This document shows, one piece after another, positions 1 through 9,740 of a DNA stretch of 64,000 nucleotides. Position 1 is the stretch's first letter; each line of letters begins with the position of its first letter. The notes under the pieces were generated by a model. It ran no database searches, had not been told where the DNA came from, and was given only the letters and a program-made list of their open reading frames with translations. A program made the translations under genes and the position numbers. This DNA comes from Symsagittifera roscoffensis (lineage: Eukaryota > Xenacoelomorpha > Acoela > Convolutidae), in NCBI RefSeq assembly GCF_963678635.1, contig NC_087071.1, forward strand, positions 23,822,013 to 23,886,012, read 5' to 3'.

Positions 1-2168
1 TGTACTGTAGAGAATTTTTTAGCTTCTGGAAATCACTTAAACATAATTTTTCCCGTTGTAACACATATCAATGCAAATTTCTGGGCTAGTATTTGCCTTC
101 TAGAAAATATTTGATTCCTTTTTTGGTACTTTTTCTTCAAGCTTTGACGTATATTGGTATGATACTTATATCTAGTTTTTAAAAAACTACCAAAAGCATA
201 GCGCTTTCAAACCATAAAAAAAATCTGTAAAAGTTTTCAGTCGCAATTAATCAATAGAAAGAATGACCTTTCACTCCAACGTTGTTTAAAAGGCAAAAGT
301 TAAGTTCAAGTTAAGTTAAAACATAAAAAAACTGTAGTAGTTTTCAGTCGTAATTAATCAATATAAAAAAAGACCTTCACTCTAACGTTGTCTGAAAAGC
401 AAAAAAAATAAGGTCAAAATGCAAGTTTTCCTGAATATCAAAACTTTCAACGTAAATTTTCAAAATAAATGATAAAAATGTTATAAAGTTTTTCTCTCAG
501 AAGATTTATACTTTAAAAAAAAATTGGTAACTTACGCACCAAAAACAAGTCTAAAAAACCAAAAGCCAGTTTAACCAGCTGAAAATTTAGAAAAAAAAGA
601 ACAACTGGTTGCTGTGCAAGTAGCACAGAATGTTCAAACCATATTCTTAAAAAACTACAATCAAAACAGTTACTTCAGTTTTTTTTGCCTGGTGTGATAA
701 AAACATCTGACTGAAAGCCTGAACAAAACTTTTTGGAAACTCCCCAAATTCATAGTACAATAAGCACATTGGAAAAACAGTTTTCTTCAAAAAGTGACAA
801 CAAAAACATTATAAAAATTGTTTTTTTTTGAATTTTTGAAGTTTTTGTTCCCTAGACGGCTCTTGAGCCTTGTTGGCTCTTGAGCCTTGTTGGCTCTTGA
901 GCCTTGTTGTTGGCCCTTGAGCCTTGTTTGCTCTTGAGCCTTGACGGCTTCTCAGCTTTGTTCCCTAGAAGGCTCTTTAAAGTTATTTTACTAGACTTTT
1001 CAGGGCTTGAATTAAGAACTCATGGCTTATTTACTACTAAGCTGGGACAATTCTATAATAAGCATGCTCTCTCGCTTTACTCGCTTGAAATTAGATAAAA
1101 ATTTTACGAGTTTTTTTTGCTCTGGAATTTTTTAAAAATTGTTAAATGTCCTCGAATCACGACTGAAAGGGCGTTAATATGATATATCTTTCAACCCAGT
1201 CCAATGATTTTTTTCTGATACCTGATTTTGCGTGGGAAAAACTAAACAGAATACGGAAGTTCCCTTTCAATTTCAATAGTCGGAACAAAAATAAACCTGA
1301 TAGCTGGTTGCTTTTGAACAACTGACGATGATTTAAATTTTGGTATTTCCTTTTTTACTCAATTCACTGTTACTTTTTTTTGTAAAAGCTAACTTGACAA
1401 GTTTGGCAAAAACTGCTAAATCATAATAATTAGCAAGTAAAGTAACCTTGAATTGAAAATAGAGTTACGTTTAACTACGGATTTAAACCAACTTTTCTCG
1501 TCACTGAAAAAGTTTTCAAGAATTTTCAGGGTATTTTGGCTTACGACTGAAAGGGCTGTAATAAAATGTATCACACGACACTTCTGATGATTTTTATTCG
1601 TACCTAATTTTGCGTGGAAAAAAAAACTAAAACACACCCGATGACGAGTTTCCTCCCTAGTTTGAATGCTCGGAATAAAATTAATTTTCCGATGACATTT
1701 TTTTTCTTGAGATTTTTTTTGGTGAGAACACGAACTGACAAAACCCTGAGCTGACAAAATCCGAACTAACGAAATATACGAACTGACAAATGCAAACCGA
1801 GGACTTTGCCACTTTGCTAGGAAATTCCTAGTTCGGTAACTATCAAGTCAATCAAAAGACTTTTGTCATTCTCGTTGTCAAGAGTCATAATTGACTTCTC
1901 AGTCACCAAAACAACACGTCAGAGTTATTTTTTCAACACATAGTAAGGATTTTATAGTTTTTTGGTCAAAAATCAGATATAACAAAAACGTAAAAACGTG
2001 TGTGAACAAATGTATTTCCATTCATGGTGTCAACATTGTATCAGACCTACCGCTAAAAAATTACAATTGATATTTACAATTGCGCGCTCCGACCTCAAAA
2101 AAAAGGAGTTCGAGGCGGTTACACTGACGCATGTTCAGTTAAGATGCATTACTAATTCCTGCTTCCAG
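1..2168. other. Intron or upstream sequence of the host gene, no coding signal
   Basis: AT-rich sequence ending in an acceptor (ttccag) at 2168. It holds a direct repeat of roughly 90 bp (about 215-300 and 322-405), a minisatellite at 856-975 and a second direct repeat (about 1150-1250 and 1541-1640, sharing CGACTGAAAGGGC and TTTTGCGTGG). I see no exon-like GC-rich stretch; open frames here are short and AT-driven. Confidence 0.6.
856..975. repeat. Minisatellite with palindromic core GGCTCTTGAGCC
   Basis: About six units of a 17-bp motif (TTGGCTCTTGAGCCTTG and variants) in a row. The core GGCTC-TT-GAGCC is self-complementary, so each unit can fold. Outer units are degenerate (GACGGCTTCTCAGC, GAAGGCTCTTT). 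Confidence 0.8.
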
Positions 2169-2354
2169 GCACTGGCTTCGTCACTTTCGAGCCAGACGCC
2201 TACATCTACATCCAGACCAACGAGACAGATGGGCCCTCAGATTCCCTGGAGAAAATTGAGTTCTCGTTCCGGTCAAGAGACGAGCAGGGAGTCATTCTCT
2301 ACCTCAAGGGCGATCAGGTGCAGGGGTGCTTCTTCACGATTGAAGTCAATACAG
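2169..2354 (+). CDS. Exon: start of laminin-G domain
   Basis: 186 bp, phase 1 to phase 1, acceptor ttccag and donor g|gtgaga. The frame carries the first half of a laminin-G fold (…FSFRSRDEQGVILYLKGDQ…), where FR(S/T)RDEQGVILYL is the usual first strand pair of LamG. Codon third positions are much GC-richer than the flanks. The preceding exon is not in the window. LamG domains are extracellular beta-sandwiches; the binding partner here is unknown. Confidence 0.9.
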
Positions 2355-2778
2355 GTGAGAATCATTAAAAGAATATGTTTATATTATTTAGAAATGGTGT
2401 TCCCGCATGGCGTTTTTGAAAAGTTTTTGATAAAAATATCAACTTTGAGCATTTTTGAAAAGCGTAGACCAGAAAATTGCATTTTTTTGAACGCGGTCTT
2501 AGAGCATCTTGGGAAAAAATTTAGGATTTGCCAGCCATAAATAGGTTTGTAAAATAGTCCCAAACTTAAATCTTTAAGGAACACTTTGACAGTTAACACT
2601 AAAAACGAGGAGGGGCAGTCGCCAAAATCCTATATTTTGCACCCTTAGTGCATATTTACCCCCTGAAGCCTGCAGCAATTATGATTATGGTCTCGAGCAT
2701 TTTCAGCCGATTTTTACAATTCATGATGTCGACACTAGCAGTACTTGTATGTCAAAAAAGGATGAGTTTCCGTTTCAG
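2355..2778 (+). other. Intron 424 bp, nothing recognised
   Basis: Starts GTGAGA and ends CGTTTCAG. AT-rich, no repeat family recognised. Confidence 0.7.
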
Positions 2779-2991
2779 ACGGCTGTTTGATCATCAAGTC
2801 CTCCGCCTTCGACTCCGAAATCATCTTCGATTGTTCTATAACTGACGGAGAGATCCATAACATCATCCTAGACATCATTTCTTCTTCATCGGCGTATTAT
2901 TCGATAGAGCTGACAATTGCTGAGTCTTTATTCCGGGAGATGGCTTACTCCGGATCCGCTTTTGACTTGCAATGCGTTTCCCACATTCTAG
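2779..2991 (+). CDS. Exon: middle of laminin-G domain
   Basis: 213 bp, phase 1 to 1, acceptor cgtttcag, donor G|GTTACT. Residues DGCLIIKSS…, then DGEIHNIILDI, match the LamG signature in which DG(x)WHxV precedes a beta strand; tryptophan is replaced by isoleucine here. It ends just before the GG turn that opens the next exon, which is where LamG introns often fall. The donor GTTACT is weaker than its neighbours. Confidence 0.88.
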
Positions 2992-3204
2992 GTTACTTTT
3001 TATTGTGCTTCAAATTGCGTCTAAAGTCAGATAAAATTGTCTCCAAACTGTTGTACACTTTGTCTAATCTGGCAATTTTTTGGTTCATGAATAGAAGCTC
3101 TTGTTTTTGGATGGTAAAACGTTTTTCAGCTTTGCTTATGGCTTCATTATACACCCATGTTTGAAATCATGAAATAAAAAACTGCACACTAACTTATGTT
3201 TTAG

Positions 3205-3334
3205 TCGGAGGCATTACAAATAACGACGATATCCCAGTTCAGGTAGCAGACTTCCCATCTGGCGACCCAAAAAGCATGCGGGGTTGCTTAGGTGATGTTC
3301 GGCTAAATGGAGAGCTTCTTCCGTTTGACAGCTC
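3205..3334 (+). CDS. Exon: end of laminin-G domain (RGCLGDVRLNG)
   Basis: 130 bp, phase 1 to 2, acceptor tgttttag, donor C|GTAAGT (consensus). It encodes VGGI…, then SMRGCLGDVRLNGELLPF, the diagnostic C-terminal LamG strand with its conserved cysteine. The change to phase 2 is matched by the next exon. Confidence 0.93.
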
Positions 3335-5460
3335 GTAAGTTATCTCTACAAGGATTTTTCGAATCTTTGACGATGTCTAATGCGCAGAACTTTTGTCGTC
3401 GGTCAACAAAGGTTCGATTGGACAGCTTTTTATGACAAACCAGAGAAGTTAATTTTCAAAACTTAAAAAAAAACCTCTTCCTCTGTTATGAGCGAATTGA
3501 TTTCATTAGTTACGCTTTCATAACAATTCGTGGAGTTTGACCCTAAATTTATAGGTCACATAATGTATAACTGATTAGTCGTAAATTTTTTGTTGGTATC
3601 CTGGAATATGACTACAGAAAAGCCCCAATTCTTTTCCATTCAACTTTGTTTCGAAGAAAAACTGGTACTTTGAGACTTGACACCTCTTTGTAGTATGCGG
3701 TTTAATAACTCAACTAACTATGCCCTGTCAAAATTTTTTCGTATTTTGCGAAAAAGTGCTACCGATTCAAAGCTCAACAATTAATTCAACCTAAGCGCTT
3801 AGAAGATCACAGTAATGTTTATTTGAACGCAGAAGTGACCTAAATTAGCCAGTAAAGCTGCACTTTATAATTCTAACCATGTTAAAGAAATGACCGGCAA
3901 AAGAAACGTAGATGCCATTTGCTACTACGTTTCGCCCATTTCTGCCCATTTTGTCTAATAATTCTGACAAGTTTTAAATTGTTTGAACCATGTATCCCGC
4001 GCGCGATGGTTGTAACAAACGAACCCACACCCAGACACAAACGAGAGGTTTACAATTTAATAACAATAATAAATTGTTTTCAAACCAAATATATACACTA
4101 GATTGAGCTCATTAATTTATGATTGATATAAGTTTGAGAGGACATCCTAAAGATTTCAAACAAAATCTGCCGAGGGATGCCTCAGAAAGCAGAACAGTTT
4201 AAAGTAAATCTCAATTCTTAAAACTAAACATTAGTTTTTTTTTTGGTAATTTTAGAAAATTTTTAGAAGAATTTAAGCGTATAAATGTTGTGTTATGTTT
4301 TACATTCAATCAATTCATTGTCGTAGAAGATCGCTTTTGACCAGTCAATTTCAAAAAAGACAGCATCGTAAAATATCGTTTTTCGGTCGAAACTGTTAGC
4401 TATTTGATAACTATTTCGATTTCAAATAAAGCTTGAGCAAAAGTTTTCTTAAAGCAAAACAAGACTACTCGCATCAGGGCGAAGCCCTGAATGTTCCGAC
4501 TGCCTTTTTAGTTTATGGAGCAATAATAAGGTGAAAAAAATTAAATATAATACAAAACTAAAAAGTTTCAAAAAAACTTGAGATTTTTTGTGAAAACATC
4601 CCCCCACACGCCATATTAAGTACAAAGTGATAGATTTTGCTCCTGCTAACAAATCAATTATGGCATATAATCGTTCCATTTTATTTCTTTGAACTAATTT
4701 GGAACGATTTCTAGTACGGATTAAATCTCGCTCACGCGTTAATAGCGCGAAACCTATCGCGCGTTAATTGGTCCAAATTGGCCAAAATGGCAATTTTTAA
4801 ACCCCCATTACTTAACAAAAAATTGATCACAGGTAATTTATATATTTTTTCAAATTTACGCTCAGGACAACAATACCTTATGAATGATATTTTAAAAAAT
4901 CCGTCAAAAATGGCTAGTTAAAAAGTCGAAGTTTGTCTGAAGAAAAAAAAACCCACCCCAAGCACAAATGTTCCGTTATTTTCGTTACAAAATTCGGAAC
5001 AATAAAAGCTAGTTTTCTTATCGCGGATTAACCTTGAATGTTATGAATGCTCTTTAAATTGTCTGAAGTAGTTTTTGGTTGAGGATTTCAATTATATTTT
5101 TTATAAAAAGTAAATATATGCTACAAAAATTAAGTTGTCAATGATTTCTGGAGCAGGCCATTTCAAACAATAACTCGGAGAAGGATTGTCGATGCATTTT
5201 GAATAATTTTTGACTCATTGATCGAGCTAAGTTGATATTCGAATGCAGCTGTTGAAACTAAACATAAGGAAAAGCGATAAAAATCTACTGAAAAGTAAGT
5301 GTTGAAAATAATATCTGATTGCCTGAAAGAGTTATGTAATAACCAAAGTAATGCCAGCCCCAAAACAACTTTAAAAGGCGAATGTTAGTTTGATATCAAT
5401 TTGCACTCACTCGAAAAACCAGGCTTATTTTTTAAATCTAACTGCAGTTTTTTTTTTCAG
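3335..5460 (+). other. Intron 2,126 bp
   Basis: Starts GTAAGT and ends in a long T-tract plus cag. Contains one Helentron-like repeat (4457-5004). The rest is AT-rich with no coding signal recognised. Confidence 0.75.
4457..5004 (-). mobile_element. HINE/DINE-like repeat, family R1
   Basis: Begins on the + strand ACAAGACTACTCGCATC, followed by hairpin AGGGCGAAGCCCT and GTTCCGACT, and ends near TTCGGAACAAT. Read on the - strand it starts TCCGA…, carries the inverted copy AGTCGGAAC upstream of a terminal stem-loop and ends in the loop plus a short tail. That is the layout described for Helentron-derived HINE/DINE-1 elements. No coding capacity. Confidence 0.6.
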
Positions 5461-5518
5461 TGCCACGAACTCAAATGGGTTTGTATTTATTAAGTCTGAG
5501 TACTTGTGTAGCTGGTAT
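5461..5518 (+). CDS. Exon part: LamG C-terminal segment, left of the SINE
   Basis: Acceptor is a 10-T tract plus cag; phase 2 entry matches the exon ending 3334. It reads ATNSNGFVFIKSEYLCSWY and then meets the SINE at 5519. The reading frame continues in register at 5655 only if exactly 5519-5654 (136 bp) is removed. Read through, it hits a TAA at 5639. Confidence 0.75.
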
Positions 5519-5654
5519 AGACTATTTATCCACGGGGGAAAGGACCAACACAAGAGCTGTACAGCTCATCACGGCGAACCGCTGTTGTGCCCTTGTTTAA
5601 GAACTACATGCTATTTTTTTGGTTTTTTCTGGGCTGGGTAATGTTGTTTGGTAC
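5519..5654 (-). mobile_element. Truncated SINE inside a coding exon; candidate AG-AC intron
   Basis: The 136-bp insert aligns with the fuller SINE at 5874-6136 over GGACCAACA, CCGCTGTTGTGCCC, AAGAACTACATGC and GGGCTGGGT. It is flanked by TGGTAT on the left and TGGTAC on its right edge, a likely short target duplication. Excising AGACTATT…TTTGGTAC restores the frame (TGG TAT|CGC GGA TGC). No AG acceptor exists between 5603 and 5694. Alternatives are a disrupted allele or another non-canonical junction. Confidence 0.7.
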
Positions 5655-5775
5655 CGCGGATGCCTGAATTACAACTCTTGCGACCATTTGGACTCCAGTG
5701 AGACATGCAACAGCGGCATATGTTCAGTGGTTCCTGCAGAATGGCGTGAATTCCAATGCGAATGCAAAAACACAG
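5655..5775 (+). CDS. Exon part: LamG terminal cysteine and first EGF-like domain
   Basis: Begins RGCLNYNSC and continues to …FQCECKNTG; donor G|GTAAAT, phase 1. Cysteines SC, TC, IC, QC, EC plus NC of the next exon make a complete EGF. The extra RGC cysteine before it is the one usually found just after LamG. Skipping to an AG at 5696-5697 would delete two conserved cysteines, so the upstream part is taken as coding. Confidence 0.85.
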
Positions 5776-6166
5776 GTAAATTTTAAGATTTTGCGGATGT
5801 GTTTAAATGCGAAGGACTAAAATTTGGTCCTCGATTGCAACAAGGTCTTTTTTGAGGGTTAAAAATTGTTTAGACTGACTATCCACGGGTATTTGAGTTT
5901 CATTTAAGTCAAGTTAAGACGATTTATCCTCAAGGCAAAGGACCAACATACGCGTTGTTCAGCTCATCACTGGGAACCGCTGTTGTGCCCCTGATTAAGA
6001 ACTACATGCACTCTTTTTTGGTTTTTTTTCTGGGCTGGGTGATGTTTCCTCACCTGCAAGCAACCAGCACGAATCATGGTGGGCCTCGAACACTGGATCT
6101 TTCGATTAAGAGGCTGAGACGCAACCATTTCATAACCGTTGATTTTTATTTACAACTTCTTCGCAG
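5776..6166 (+). other. Intron 391 bp, mostly SINE
   Basis: GTAAAT to cttcgcag. About two thirds is the SINE at 5874-6136. Confidence 0.8.
5874..6136 (-). mobile_element. tRNA-Lys-like SINE
   Basis: On the - strand, about 6138-6079 resembles a tRNA: GGTTGCGTCTCAG, then CTCTTAATC as in a Lys-CUU anticodon loop, then a box-B-like GTGTTCGAGGCC. The body runs leftward through TGGTCCTTTGCC to a 3' end near AGTCTAAAC. The shorter relative at 5519-5654 lacks the tRNA head, as expected of a 5'-truncated copy. Confidence 0.65.
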
Positions 6167-6334
6167 GTTTCGAAGGCACGAATTGCGATATAGAAATCAA
6201 CGAGTGTGATTCTGATCCCTGCGTGAGAGGAGAGTGCAATGACCTCATACTTGACTTCAGCTGCGACTGTCCAACTGGATTCGAAGGGAAAGACTGTTCA
6301 CAAGACATAGACGAGTGCTCAACATGCCCTGAAG
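6167..6334 (+). CDS. Exon: EGF-like domain (calcium-binding type)
   Basis: 168 bp, phase 1-1, acceptor cttcgcag, donor G|GTAACG. It closes the first EGF (GFEGTNC), encodes a full six-cysteine EGF starting INECDSDPC with the N/D-x-D/N-E motif of calcium-binding EGFs, and opens the next one (DIDECSTC). Confidence 0.95.
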
Positions 6335-6552
6335 GTAACGCTTTTTCGTACCAAAACACACGCTAAAACGTTATGAGAGAGGTCTTACTTGAGGGAAAAG
6401 AAGATCTATTTAAAATGTCGATCAATTTGTTTCATTTTTAGTCCCAACACACCGGCTTTCATAATCCGAACCTTGAATAGCTAAGGGTCATCTATTTAAA
6501 TACACTGAATGACATCAAAAGGAGACTTGCAAAGTATGTTACAGAAGGGGAG
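6335..6552 (+). other. Intron 218 bp
   Basis: GTAACG to aggggag. The acceptor has a poor pyrimidine tract and sits in a purine run. AG at 6554-6555 would serve equally in phase (exon start 6556). Confidence 0.6.
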
Positions 6553-6749
6553 GAGAGCATGGTACCCCCTGTAATGGACCTTGTCTCAACTCAGTCCAAT
6601 GTGTCAACTCAGTGGGATCCTTCTCTTGCAATTGTACCGACTTCTGGAAGGGGGATCTGTGCGACGAGGGATCCACGTGTAGCGACACGGAGTGCGTTGC
6701 AGACCAAACTGGCTCCTGTTCCGACTTGGAATCCGTGGAGCTTAATGGG
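6553..6749 (+). CDS. Exon: EGF-like domain plus degenerate EGF
   Basis: 197 bp, phase 1 to 0. It encodes HGTPCNGPCLNSVQC, then GSFSCNCTDFWKGDLC, a clear EGF. A second unit (STCSDTECVADQTGSC…ESVELNG) shows only its first three cysteines, so the usual C4-x-C5 pair is missing before the next exon. The donor GGG|GTTGGT is weak. The next in-frame stop is 28 bases further on. Confidence 0.8.
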
Positions 6750-7182
6750 GTTGGTGCCGTTCGTGCTTTATAAACAGTTCCAAAATAGTATTATGGAATA
6801 GTTCGTACAAAAAATACCTAATGCTTGCAAATCTCATAGAGCTAAAACAAACTTTCTTTTCTTGATGATAGAAATTGTTTGGAAAAAAAATTGACTATAC
6901 AGAGATTATGTTGAAAATGGATCGTTAAATGATTGATCGTCTGAAATTTTGTTTTACATTGAATGAACGAAAATGCTTTTTTCACTACATTTTACTATTT
7001 TCTACTATATATGTAGCGTCAGTTTGATTTTTGTTTAGTGAACTTCATATTATTTTTCTAGCGTCAGTTCTTGTGCAGTTGCGAGAGTTCTTGTGCAGTT
7101 TAAACAAAAGCGCAACTTTCAATCTAAGCCCTCAATAAAAAGCTAGTAATTATCTTCAAGTTAAGCTCTTTCCATGGGGGAG
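6750..7182 (+). other. Intron 433 bp with repeat-derived acceptor
   Basis: GTTGGT to gggggag. Positions 7105-7176 are a 71-72 bp segment found again at 62345-62416. Its CTCTTTCC forms the only pyrimidine tract in front of the acceptor. No additional exon was recognised that could supply the missing EGF cysteines. Confidence 0.6.
7105..7176 (+). repeat. 71-72 bp segment shared with intron copy at 62345
   Basis: From AAAAGCGCAACTTTC to GCTCTTTCCATG the two copies differ at one base. Both lie in introns of the host gene. Here the copy ends within the acceptor of the exon at 7183. Confidence 0.85.
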
Positions 7183-7279
7183 GTGTGTGAACGGGTAGAC
7201 CAGTGTGCATTCCAGCAGTGCAGCGGGAGAGGCAACTGTGCAAATGTAGACAACACTTTCCAGTGCACATGTGAACAAG
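7183..7279 (+). CDS. Exon: EGF-like domain, last before the 54-kb intron
   Basis: 97 bp, phase 0 to 1, donor G|GTACCC. It reads VCERVDQCAFQQC, then NTFQCTCEQ, five of six cysteines of an EGF. The missing GWDGKVC is supplied by the exon at 61616 in the right phase, which is the evidence that the two are consecutive. Confidence 0.87.
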
Positions 7280-7404
7280 GTACCCAAGAAAAAGCAGCAA
7301 CCTTTCCCAAAAGCATCGATTTGGCAACTTTTTCTAACAATCAACTTGACAAAAAAAACTTATGGTTCCAATAATCGCCCCTATAATTAACTAATTCACA
7401 GGTT

Positions 7405-7660
7405 ACCCGGGTCGAGATCCCGCTCAAAAACCGCTCAAGATATGAGCGGTTTGAGCGGTTATTCAGCAAGATTTGAGCGGTTTGAGCGGTTTGGGCGGTT
7501 TGGGCGTTTTTTTTTTGGAAAAACCGCTCAAACCGCTCAAATCTTGCTCAAAAAACCGCTCAAAAACAGCTCATTTCTTGCGGTGATTTTTGAACGGTTT
7601 TTCAAGCAAGATTTGAGCGGGTTTAGAGCGGTTTTTGAGCGGTCTTATAAAGAAAACCGA
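7405..7660. mobile_element. Fold-back element R3 made of GAGCGGTTT arrays
   Basis: Starts ACCCGGGTCGAGATCCCGC and continues with repeated CCGCTCAAAAACCGCTC and GAGCGGTTTGAGCGG in both orientations, so it can fold on itself. It is roughly the reverse complement of the copy at 34670-34890. No right-hand CCCGGGT end is seen, so this copy is truncated on the right. It begins about 125 bp after the intron donor. Confidence 0.8.
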
Positions 7661-8635
7661 TTAAAATCAACAAAAAGGCCTGGAAAGGTAATGTGGCCCC
7701 GGATTGACATCACTAAACGAATACTTGAGAACAGTTTGAATAATACAAGCAAACAAACAAACCATCCAAACAAACCTTCTGATTTTGCAATAAATTACAC
7801 CATTTTGTCTTCAAGAACTTCCATAGCTTTTAAAATAAAAGTTTAAACTGTTTTTTTACAATTAAAACATTTTTCTACCCATGCTAGAAAAAAGAATTTG
7901 TTTTTAATGAAAAAAAAATTCCGTTGCCTATCGTTCTCTGTTCTGAACAATGGTTTAGAAACTCCTAAAAGGGAAAAAAAAGCGCGCATAATTCTGTTTT
8001 TTTTCTATCGACCAAACCTTCTGTTCAACGAGAAATCGCAGATATTATCGGTCGTTCTGATGAGCTTATTTTTTGGTAAGTTATACCAAAAATTTATTAT
8101 TGATCCAATCATAGGCAGAAATCGAGAAAAACATCGACTCAATTTCTAAGATATATTCAATGATCGAAAAAAAACAGGAAGAGCTAACTGAAATATAAGC
8201 TTCGATTTCTTTTAAATTAGAATTGTTACGTTTTTTATCAATTGCACTAGTTTTTACGTATTTTGAGTAATTAACAACTGTTTGCTCTTCATAATAGTTT
8301 TTTTCAGCTTTTTGATTTTATTAAAACAAGGACGCTTTAAATATGTTTATTAGTCTATTTTTAATCTATTAATGTCTATTAGTCTATTGGTCTATTTTTA
8401 ATTGACCTGACAGCTGCATTTGTTTTTTCAGCTGTCAACTGAATTATTTTTACCAAGCAAACTTTAAGCCTTATCTCCGTTTAACTTCTCTTAAAAATTA
8501 TTTTTTCTTCAGCAAATATGTTTCAGAGATTTTTCTCTGCTGCGCAAGAGTTTCTTGAATAAACTAGTTGTATATAGTTCTTGAAAAAATAGGCAAATGA
8601 CCCTCGCTCAAATCAATTAATTCATTTCGGGGCCA
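7661..8635. other. AT-rich intron sequence, nothing recognised
   Basis: Only a short simple array (TCTATTTTTAATCTATTAATG variants, about 8345-8402) stands out. Confidence 0.6.
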
Positions 8636-9740
8636 AACTGTGCATTTTGTGAATTGTAAGCGGCTTCCGCAACAGTTGCTACTCAATGTTGCTAGTTTTC
8701 TTTGATTTTTAATGTTTTGGTTTCCACACTCAAAATTGCTCAAAAATTAGACAAACTTGCGGACAAACATTAAGCAAATTTGCGGATCAGTTTGTGGAAT
8801 CGGCAAACGAATACAAAGCTTACGTTTTGTGAAAATGAGCGGTTGCGGAATCCGCAAATAGGAAGCGGAATCTGCCAATTGTGAGCGTAATCCGAATTTT
8901 TGTTTTCGAATTCCAGTCATTTTTAATGCTACGTTTTGAAATTAGTTTTGAAATTCATTCACTGCCAAAGATTTGAACTGATTAGCTGAATCTCAAATAC
9001 TGAAATAATCAACATTTTTCCGATGTCAAAGACTGAAAGACTGAACAGTTTTCTGATATCAGATACCGAAAGAATGAACACTCTTTCAATCTCAACTACT
9101 ATAAGAATGAACAATTTTCCGATCTCAATCAATGAAAGAATTGAGAAGGAACACTTTTTCCGATTTCAAATACTAAAAAAAATGAAGAATGAACATTTTT
9201 CCGATCTCAAAAACTGAACAAAAATGAATAGTTTTCCGATCTTAAATCCTGAATAACAAAAAAATTGAGGTAAAACATTTCTTGGGTTATTAGGCTGATC
9301 TATTGAAATAATTAATCTATTTCAAACACTAAAGGGGAACATCCACGATTTTAGTTGAACAATGATTTAAGATTTGTTATTGGATTCCTCTCACATTAGT
9401 TAAATCCTTCCATTAAAATTCCGCATTTGCTAAATAAAAATTCAAGCAGAAGTTTTTCATTTTGTTAACGCAAAAACTATTTCAATTCAATATCATTTAT
9501 TTTTGTAGAATCGGCCTACTTTTGTGAAATCCGCTTACAATTTGGGGGATCTGCTTACATTTGCGGAAACGGGAAAAACTAGCTGTAATCACTCGCTGCG
9601 AAACTCACGACAAAACTAATGTACCGACTAATTTACGCTACAGGTATTTGTAAGCAGAACTCACGGAAAATTGGTTAACGGAATGCATTTATATTTTGGA
9701 ACATGTTTAAAGACTGTATCTGGCGCCAAACTGTGCGTCC
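8636..9740 (+). mobile_element. R4 element with GCGGAATCCGCAA-type motifs
   Basis: Edges GCCAAACTGTGC near 8642 and again near 9727. Between them are many copies of a purine-flanked motif (GCGGAATCCGC, TTTGCGGA, AAGCGG) in both orientations. Related copies lie at 53196-53830 (reverse) and 57650-58060 (same direction). Non-coding; the superfamily was not recognised. Confidence 0.55.
9000..9255. repeat. Degenerate tandem array, about 36-bp unit
   Basis: Six or seven units of the type GAATGAACATTTTTCCGATC plus TCAAAxACTGA, with variable length. It is embedded in the R4 element. Confidence 0.7.

Noticed and set aside
904-1098. 64-codon frame over the GGCTCTTGAGCC array
   Set aside because: Created by the minisatellite.
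1998-2540. 180-codon frame overlapping the first laminin-G exon
   Set aside because: Out of frame with the LamG reading, which has domain identity and matching splice phases.
5698-5775. Canonical acceptor GACTCCAG at 5690-5697 paired with donor TT|GTGTAG at 5507
   Set aside because: In phase, but it would delete RGC and NSC, two conserved cysteines of the LamG end and first EGF.
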